From: AR12 sp036265915
Lineage (GTDB): Bacteria; Methylomirabilota; Methylomirabilia; Rokubacteriales; CSP1-6
NCBI GenBank assembly: GCA_036265915.1
Contig: DATAOC010000029.1
Span: 88,258 to 152,257 of the forward strand
Direction: 5' to 3'
Length of the DNA: 64,000 bases
In this document: positions 59,305 to 64,000 of the stretch, one piece after another
Position numbering within the stretch: the stretch's first letter is position 1
Layout of the letters: each line of letters starts with the position of its first letter
Notes under the pieces: generated by a model
What the model saw: the letters and a program-made list of their open reading frames with translations, nothing else
Told to the model about the DNA's origin: nothing
Database searches by the model: none
Program-made: the position numbers and the translations under genes

Positions 59305-60108
59305 ATGCACGCGTATCTCCTGAACGCCGCCGTCGTCGCCTACGCTTGCGCCACCGGCCTGGCGCTGGCCTACCTCGTCCAGCGCCAGGAAGTCGTCCAC
59401 CGTCTGGCCGCGCTGGCGACGGCGACAGGATGGGCCGCGCACACGGTCGGTCTCGTCGTGGTGGCGGTCGAGACCGGCCGTCCGCCGCTCGGGACGCTAT
59501 CGAACGCCGTGTCCGTCGCCGTGTGGGTCGTCGTGCTCCTCGAGATGATGGTCGAGCGGCAATCGGGCCTGAAGGTCCTCGGCGCGTTCGTCATGCCGGT
59601 CGTGCTCGTGCTCAGCCTCAAGTCCGCGGTGGGTCGTCCGACGACGCTGGCGCCCGCGCTCGGCAGCGCGTGGATCTGGGTTCACATCGCACTCGCGCTC
59701 GTCGGCATCGCCGCCTTCGTGCTCAACTTCGCCGGCGCCCTCATGTATCTCCTTCAGGAGCGTCAGATCCGCGCCAAGCGTCCCGGCCGCGTCTACTACC
59801 GCCTGCCGGCACTGGCGACGCTCGATCATCTGACGTACCGCACGCTGGCGCTCGGCTTTCCCTTCCTCACCGTCGGCCTCATCCTCGGCGCGCTGTGGGC
59901 GCGGACGTCGTGGGGCTCCGTGTTCGCGCCCGATCCGCTCGCCTTCTTTTCCGTGGTGGCGTGGCTGATCTACGCGGGCACGCTCGCGGGCCGCACCGCG
60001 GGCGGCTGGCACGGCCGGCGCGCGGCGTACTACGCGATCGTCGGCTTCGCGGCGCTCGTGCTCACGCTCGGCGCCGGGCTCTTCTTCCCCGGGATGCACG
60101 GGGCCTGA
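59305..60108 (+). CDS. HemX/CcsA-like cytochrome-c assembly-family membrane protein
   Basis: A 267-residue protein with eight predicted membrane helices and the segment SAWIWVHIALALVGIAAFVLNFAGALMYL, as in the CcsA/CcmC and HemX/YpjD family. In Bacillus, HemX-type proteins lower glutamyl-tRNA reductase level; the gene's position directly before hemA fits that type better than a cytochrome c synthase. Its stop shares a base with the hemA start. Confidence 0.85.
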   Translation: MHAYLLNAAVVAYACATGLALAYLVQRQEVVHRLAALATATGWAAHTVGLVVVAVETGRPPLGTLSNAVSVAVWVVVLLEMMVERQSGLKVLGAFVMPVVLVLSLKSAVGRPTTLAPALGSAWIWVHIALALVGIAAFVLNFAGALMYLLQERQIRAKRPGRVYYRLPALATLDHLTYRTLALGFPFLTVGLILGALWARTSWGSVFAPDPLAFFSVVAWLIYAGTLAGRTAGGWHGRRAAYYAIVGFAALVLTLGAGLFFPGMHGA

Positions 60109-61379
60109 TGGCGCTCTTCGCCGCCGGCCTCAGCCACAAGAACGCGCCCGTGGCGCTCCGGGAACAGCTCGCCGTCGACGAGGAGAAGCTACGCGAGCTC
60201 CTCCGTGACACCGTCGCCGGCGGTGCCCTGCGCGAGGCGGTGATCGTGTCGACGTGCAACCGGGTCGAGGTCTACGGCGTGGCCGACGTTCCCGGGCTCG
60301 CGCGTGCGGGCGTGTTCGCCCGGCTGTGCCGGCACCACGGTGTCGATCCGGCGGCGGTGGAGCCGCTGCTCTACAGCTACGAGGACGAGGATGCGATCCG
60401 CCACGCCTTCCGTGTGGCCGCGAGTCTCGATTCCATGATGATCGGCGAGCCGCAGATCCTGGGGCAGGTGAAGGAGGCGTTCGCGCTGGCGCAGTCGTGC
60501 GAGACGGTCGGGCCCGCCCTGCACACGCTGTTCACCCAGGCGTTCGCGGTCGCCAAGCGCGTGCGCAGCGAGACCGAGATCGCGCGCCACGCCGTCTCCG
60601 TGTCGTTCGCCGCGGTCGAGCTGGCGAAGAAGATCTTCGCCGGCCTCGCCCGTCGCGCCGTGCTGCTCGTGGGCGCCGGCGAGATGGGCGAGCTGGCCGC
60701 CCGGCACCTGCTCGAGCAGGGCGCCTTTCCGATCTACGTCGTGAACCGCACGCCGAGCCGTGCCCAGGAGCTGGCGCGGACACTCTCGGGCACCGCGCTG
60801 CCGTTCGAGGAGCTCGGCGCCGCCCTGGCCGCTGTCGACATCGTCATCACGTCCACCGGCGCGCCGGCGGCGATCGTCACCCGCGACATGGTGGCCCGGG
60901 CCATGCGCGAGCGCGGCGCTCGCCCGCTGTTCTTCATCGACATCGCGGTGCCCCGCGACGTCGAGGACGGGGTGGAGAGCCTCGAGGACGTCTACTGCTA
61001 TGACATCGACGATCTCAAGCAGGTGGTCGACGCCAACATCCGCGAGCGGCTTCGCGAGGCGCAGCGCGCGGAGGCCCTGGTCGAGCGCGAGGTCGTGAAG
61101 TTCACGGCACGCCTCGGCGACGTCGAGGTCATCCCGACCATCGTGTCGCTCCGCGAGCGGCTGGAGGAGATCCGTCGCGGCGAGGTGCGCAAGACGCTCG
61201 CGCGACTGCCCGACGCGACACCGGAGACGCGGGCGGCCATCGAGGCGATGTCGGCCGCCATCGTGAACAAGGTCCTCCACGCACCGATCACCAAGCTGCG
61301 CGAGTCGTCACGCGCCGGCGCGCACCGCTCGTGGCTCGAGGTGGTCCACGAGCTGTTCGGGCTGGGGCGGCGCTCATGA
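60108..61379 (+). CDS. hemA: Glutamyl-tRNA reductase
   Basis: A 423-residue NADPH enzyme making glutamate-1-semialdehyde. The nucleophile cysteine is in IVSTCNRVEVY; SLDSMMIGEPQILGQVKEA is the conserved catalytic-domain segment; the Rossmann loop is LLVGAGEMGELAARHL. C-terminal dimerisation helices are complete. ATGA overlap with hemC. Confidence 0.97.
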   Translation: MALFAAGLSHKNAPVALREQLAVDEEKLRELLRDTVAGGALREAVIVSTCNRVEVYGVADVPGLARAGVFARLCRHHGVDPAAVEPLLYSYEDEDAIRHAFRVAASLDSMMIGEPQILGQVKEAFALAQSCETVGPALHTLFTQAFAVAKRVRSETEIARHAVSVSFAAVELAKKIFAGLARRAVLLVGAGEMGELAARHLLEQGAFPIYVVNRTPSRAQELARTLSGTALPFEELGAALAAVDIVITSTGAPAAIVTRDMVARAMRERGARPLFFIDIAVPRDVEDGVESLEDVYCYDIDDLKQVVDANIRERLREAQRAEALVEREVVKFTARLGDVEVIPTIVSLRERLEEIRRGEVRKTLARLPDATPETRAAIEAMSAAIVNKVLHAPITKLRESSRAGAHRSWLEVVHELFGLGRRS

Positions 61380-62305
61380 TCCGCCTGGCCACGCGCGCGA
61401 GCGAGCTCGCGCTGGCCCAAGCGCGCGCGGTCGCGGACGCCCTCTCGGCGCGCGGTGCCCGTGTCGAGGTCGTGCCCATGCGCACGGAAGGCGATCGGCT
61501 GGCGGACGCGCGGCTGGCCGCCGTCGGCGGCAAGGGGCTGTTCGTCCGCGAGATCGAGGCGGCCCTGCTGCGCGGCGACGCCGACGTGGCCGTGCACAGC
61601 CTCAAGGACCTCCCCGCCGAGCAGCCCGCCGGCCTGTGCCTCGCCGCGTTTCCCGAGCGCGCCGACGCGCGCGACGTGCTGGTGACGCGCGATGCCGTCC
61701 GCTTCTGCGACTTGTCGGCAGGGGCGGTGATCGGCACCTCGAGCCCTCGCCGATGCGCGCTGGTGCTCGGCGTGCGGCCCGATCTCACGGTCCAGCCGAT
61801 CCGCGGCAACGTGGACACTCGCCTGCGCAAGCTGGAGCAGGGAGGCTTCGACGGCATCGTGCTGGCTGCAGCCGGCCTCGAGCGCCTGGGCATCACGCCG
61901 CCCCATGCCGAGCCGCTGTCCCCGGACGTCTTCGTCCCCGCGGTCGGGCAGGGCGTTCTCGCGGTCGAGGCGCGCGCCGACGATCGCGCCACGCTGGATG
62001 CCCTCCGCGCGCTCGATCACACGCCGACTCGCGTGTGCGCGCTGGCCGAGCGCGCGTTTCTCCGGCGCCTCGGTGCCTCGTGCGTGACGCCGATGGCCGC
62101 CCACGCCCGGACAGTGGCGGCAGGACGATTGCGGCTGGACGGCGTCGTGGCCAGCGAGGACGGGCGAACGGTGCTGCGCGAGTCCATGGAGGACGTGGCC
62201 GAGGCGGCGGGCGCGCTCGGCGTGCGGGTCGCCAACGCGCTGCTCGCGCGCGGGGCCGCGGACGTGGTGGCGCTCCGACCGGCGGAGGCCAGCCATGAGC
62301 GGTAG
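61376..62305 (+). CDS. hemC: Porphobilinogen deaminase (hydroxymethylbilane synthase)
   Basis: A 309-residue enzyme. LATRASELALAQA and GGKGLFVREIEAALL are the first domain; the catalytic aspartate follows in DVAVHSLKDLP. The dipyrromethane-binding cysteine is in LGASCVTP. It polymerises four porphobilinogens. Confidence 0.97.
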   Translation: MIRLATRASELALAQARAVADALSARGARVEVVPMRTEGDRLADARLAAVGGKGLFVREIEAALLRGDADVAVHSLKDLPAEQPAGLCLAAFPERADARDVLVTRDAVRFCDLSAGAVIGTSSPRRCALVLGVRPDLTVQPIRGNVDTRLRKLEQGGFDGIVLAAAGLERLGITPPHAEPLSPDVFVPAVGQGVLAVEARADDRATLDALRALDHTPTRVCALAERAFLRRLGASCVTPMAAHARTVAAGRLRLDGVVASEDGRTVLRESMEDVAEAAGALGVRVANALLARGAADVVALRPAEASHER

Positions 62306-63164
62306 CCGGAACACGTCGCCGCGATCGTCATCGCGCCCGGCCCCGGCCCCGCGGCCACTGGCGGGGCGCACGATCGTCGTCACGCGCGCGGCGGCCCAGG
62401 CGCAGCGCTTCTCCGAGCTCCTCGCCGCCGCCGGCGCGCGCGTGGTCGAGGCGCCCGCCATCGTCATCGGCCCGCCGGCCTCGTGGGAGCCGCTCGACGC
62501 CGCGCTGCTGGCGCTCCCGACGTTCGCCTGGGTCGTGTTCACATCGACGAACGCCGTCCTCATGGTGGACCGCCGCCTGACAGCGCTCGGCCTCGCCTGG
62601 ACGGCGATGTCCGGGCGGCGGGTGGCCGCCATCGGTCCGGCCACGGCGGACGCGCTGCGCGAGCACGGCGTGCACGTGGATCTGGTGCCCGCCGAGTACC
62701 GCGCGGAAGGGCTGGTGGCGCGCTTGCGCGCCGTGCTCGGCACCGGCGACCGCGTGCTGCTGCCGCGCGCCGCGCAGACGCGCGACGTGCTCGTGAACGA
62801 CCTGCGCGCGCTCGGCGTGGAGGTGACGGAGGTGGCGGCGTACGCGACCCGCAAGGCCGACGGCGGGGCGGCACGGCTCGCCGACGCGCTGGCCGGCGGC
62901 GCCATCGACGCGGTGACGTTCACCAGCTCGTCCACCGCGCGCAACTTCGCCGAGGCGTTCAGCGACGACGAGCGGCGCGCGTGGCGCGGCCGCGTCGCGA
63001 TCGCCTCGATCGGACCGATCACGGCCTCCACGGCCGCCGAGTACGGGCTCACCACCGACATCATGCCCGGCGAATACACGATTCCGGCGCTGGCGCGCGC
63101 CATCGCGGACTACTTCGCCCGCATTCCGAAGCGCCCCGCGCGCCGGGGCAGGAGGAGCGACTGA
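62295..63164 (+). CDS. hemD: Uroporphyrinogen-III synthase
   Basis: A 289-residue two-domain protein. TIVVTRAAAQAQRFSELLAAAGA opens domain 1; FTSTNAV and TFTSSSTARNFAEAF are the conserved Ser/Thr loops. The first 24 residues are a Ser/Pro/Arg-rich extension. It overlaps hemC by 11 nt and hemB by 1 nt. Confidence 0.93.
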   Translation: MSGSRNTSPRSSSRPAPAPRPLAGRTIVVTRAAAQAQRFSELLAAAGARVVEAPAIVIGPPASWEPLDAALLALPTFAWVVFTSTNAVLMVDRRLTALGLAWTAMSGRRVAAIGPATADALREHGVHVDLVPAEYRAEGLVARLRAVLGTGDRVLLPRAAQTRDVLVNDLRALGVEVTEVAAYATRKADGGAARLADALAGGAIDAVTFTSSSTARNFAEAFSDDERRAWRGRVAIASIGPITASTAAEYGLTTDIMPGEYTIPALARAIADYFARIPKRPARRGRRSD

Positions 63165-64000
63165 TGGGTCACGGGTCGATTCGCCCCCGACGCCTGCGCG
63201 AGAAGCCGCTGGTGCGCCAGCTCGTGCGGGAGACGACGCTGTCGGCCGCCGACTTCGTCTATCCGCTGTTCGTCGTGCACGGGCGCGGCGTGCGCGAGCC
63301 GATCGGGTCGATGCCCGGCCAGTCGCGACTGTCCATCGACGAGCTGGTGAAGGAGTGCAAGGACGTGGCGGGCATGGGCATCCCGGCCGTGCTGCTGTTC
63401 GGCCTGCCGGCCCACAAGGATCCGCGCGGCTCGGAGGCCTATGCCGACGACGGCGTCGTGCAGCAGGCAGTGCGCGCCGTGAAGGACACCGTCCCCGACC
63501 TCCTCGTCGTCACGGACGTGTGCCTCTGCGAGTACACGAGCCACGGCCACTGCGGCATCGTCGAGGACGGCACCGTGCGCAACGATCCGACCGTCGAGCT
63601 GCTGGCGCGCACGGCCGTCTCGCACGCCGACGCCGGCGCGGACGTGATCGCGCCGTCGGACATGATGGACGGGCGGGTGGGTGCCATCCGCGAGGCCCTC
63701 GACGAGGCCGCCTTCGCCGACACGCCGATCATGGCGTACTCCGCCAAGTACGCCTCGGCGTTCTACGGGCCCTTCCGCGAGGCTGCGGACAGCACGCCGC
63801 AGTTCGGCGACCGGCGCGGCTATCAGATGGATCCGGCGAACGCGCAGGAGGCCATGCGCGAGATCGCGCTGGACCTCGACGAGGGCGCCGACATCGTGAT
63901 GGTGAAGCCGGCGCTGCCGTACCTGGACGTCATCGCGCGCGCGCGCACGGAGTTCGGCGTGCCGCTGGCCGCGTACTCCGTCTCCGGCGAGTATGCGATG
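63164..64000 (+). CDS. hemB: Delta-aminolevulinic acid dehydratase (3' end outside window)
   Basis: The first 279 codons of HemB. RPRRLRE at the N-terminus, the catalytic-zinc cysteines in VCLCEYTSHGHCG, the Schiff-base lysines in AYSAKYASAFYGPFR and MVKPALPYLD are present, marking the zinc-dependent class. It joins two aminolevulinates to porphobilinogen. GGAGGAG precedes ATG 63164, which overlaps the hemD stop (TGATG). The gene continues past 64000. Confidence 0.97.
   Translation, partial: MGHGSIRPRRLREKPLVRQLVRETTLSAADFVYPLFVVHGRGVREPIGSMPGQSRLSIDELVKECKDVAGMGIPAVLLFGLPAHKDPRGSEAYADDGVVQQAVRAVKDTVPDLLVVTDVCLCEYTSHGHCGIVEDGTVRNDPTVELLARTAVSHADAGADVIAPSDMMDGRVGAIREALDEAAFADTPIMAYSAKYASAFYGPFREAADSTPQFGDRRGYQMDPANAQEAMREIALDLDEGADIVMVKPALPYLDVIARARTEFGVPLAAYSVSGEYAM

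Noticed and set aside
1..64000. tRNA, rRNA, insertion sequences, prophage, CRISPR array, att sites
   Set aside because: None was found by reading; GC-alternating runs such as GCGCGCGC are composition, not repeats with spacers. A covariance-model scan would be needed to exclude small RNAs.

Overview
The window is 64 kb of dense, very G+C-rich bacterial chromosome: about 64 protein genes, mostly short gaps, and no rRNA, tRNA, insertion sequence, prophage or CRISPR array that I could recognise. It reads as a Gram-negative-type environmental bacterium. It encodes an MlaC-like periplasmic protein, a predicted outer-membrane beta-barrel, a TctABC uptake system, a Tat-exported selenocysteine formate dehydrogenase and a zinc-type HemB. 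Operon orders such as ilvBNC-psd-pssA and hemX-hemA-hemC-hemD-hemB resemble Deltaproteobacteria, NC10 and Rokubacteria (Methylomirabilota). That placement is inference from gene content, not a phylogeny.

Layout. 1-8.4 kb: two large GAF/PAS-type hybrid histidine kinases, a RibD/DHFR-fold reductase, a class II aldolase and a CaiC-like acyl-CoA ligase. 8.4-18.7 kb: small envelope and stress proteins (glycine zipper, lipoprotein, cyclic-nucleotide-binding protein, MlaC-like, YflT-like), a FecR-domain protein beside a TPR/beta-barrel protein, QueF, two EamA transporters and a YchF-family GTPase. 18.7-22.5 kb: a three-gene operon of a RACo-like corrinoid activator, a MaoC-like hydratase and a URO-D-fold methyltransferase-like protein. 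22.5-28.8 kb: a giant DUF748/AsmA-like protein, an AtzG-amidase pair, a PCP_red-domain protein and an Smr protein. 28.8-33.6 kb: a pyridoxal-phosphate operon, pdxR-pdxS-pdxT plus an FMN split-barrel protein and an enol-lactonase-like hydrolase.

33.6-41.0 kb is the most notable block. A fused gamma-delta, alpha and beta 2-oxoacid:ferredoxin oxidoreductase carries the active-site arginines of oxalate oxidoreductase. It is followed by a TctC-TctB-TctA tricarboxylate-type transporter and an FCD-GntR regulator. A sigma70-type promoter with a TGGT-N3-ACCA operator sits in front of the block. I infer uptake and oxidation of oxalate or a close relative, with two-electron output to ferredoxin.

41.0-53.3 kb is a long co-directional run: ppdK, ilvB, ilvN, ilvC, psd, pssA, leuB, asd, a small membrane protein, truA, fdhD and a small unknown. 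It is preceded by what looks like a transcription attenuator: a strong promoter, a Leu/Ile-rich 25-residue leader peptide, and mutually exclusive hairpins ending in a terminator. 53.3-59.2 kb is a formate dehydrogenase operon: a small unknown protein, then fdhA with in-frame UGA/Sec and a SECIS-like hairpin, then fdhB, an NrfD-type membrane subunit and fdhE. 59.3-64.0 kb is the start of a heme operon (hemX/ccsA-like, hemA, hemC, hemD, hemB); hemB runs off the window.

Recurring sequence-level themes are start codons only 6-9 nt downstream of a -10 box, which suggests frequent leaderless mRNAs, and two genes whose N-termini look broken by a single extra base, possibly sequence errors.
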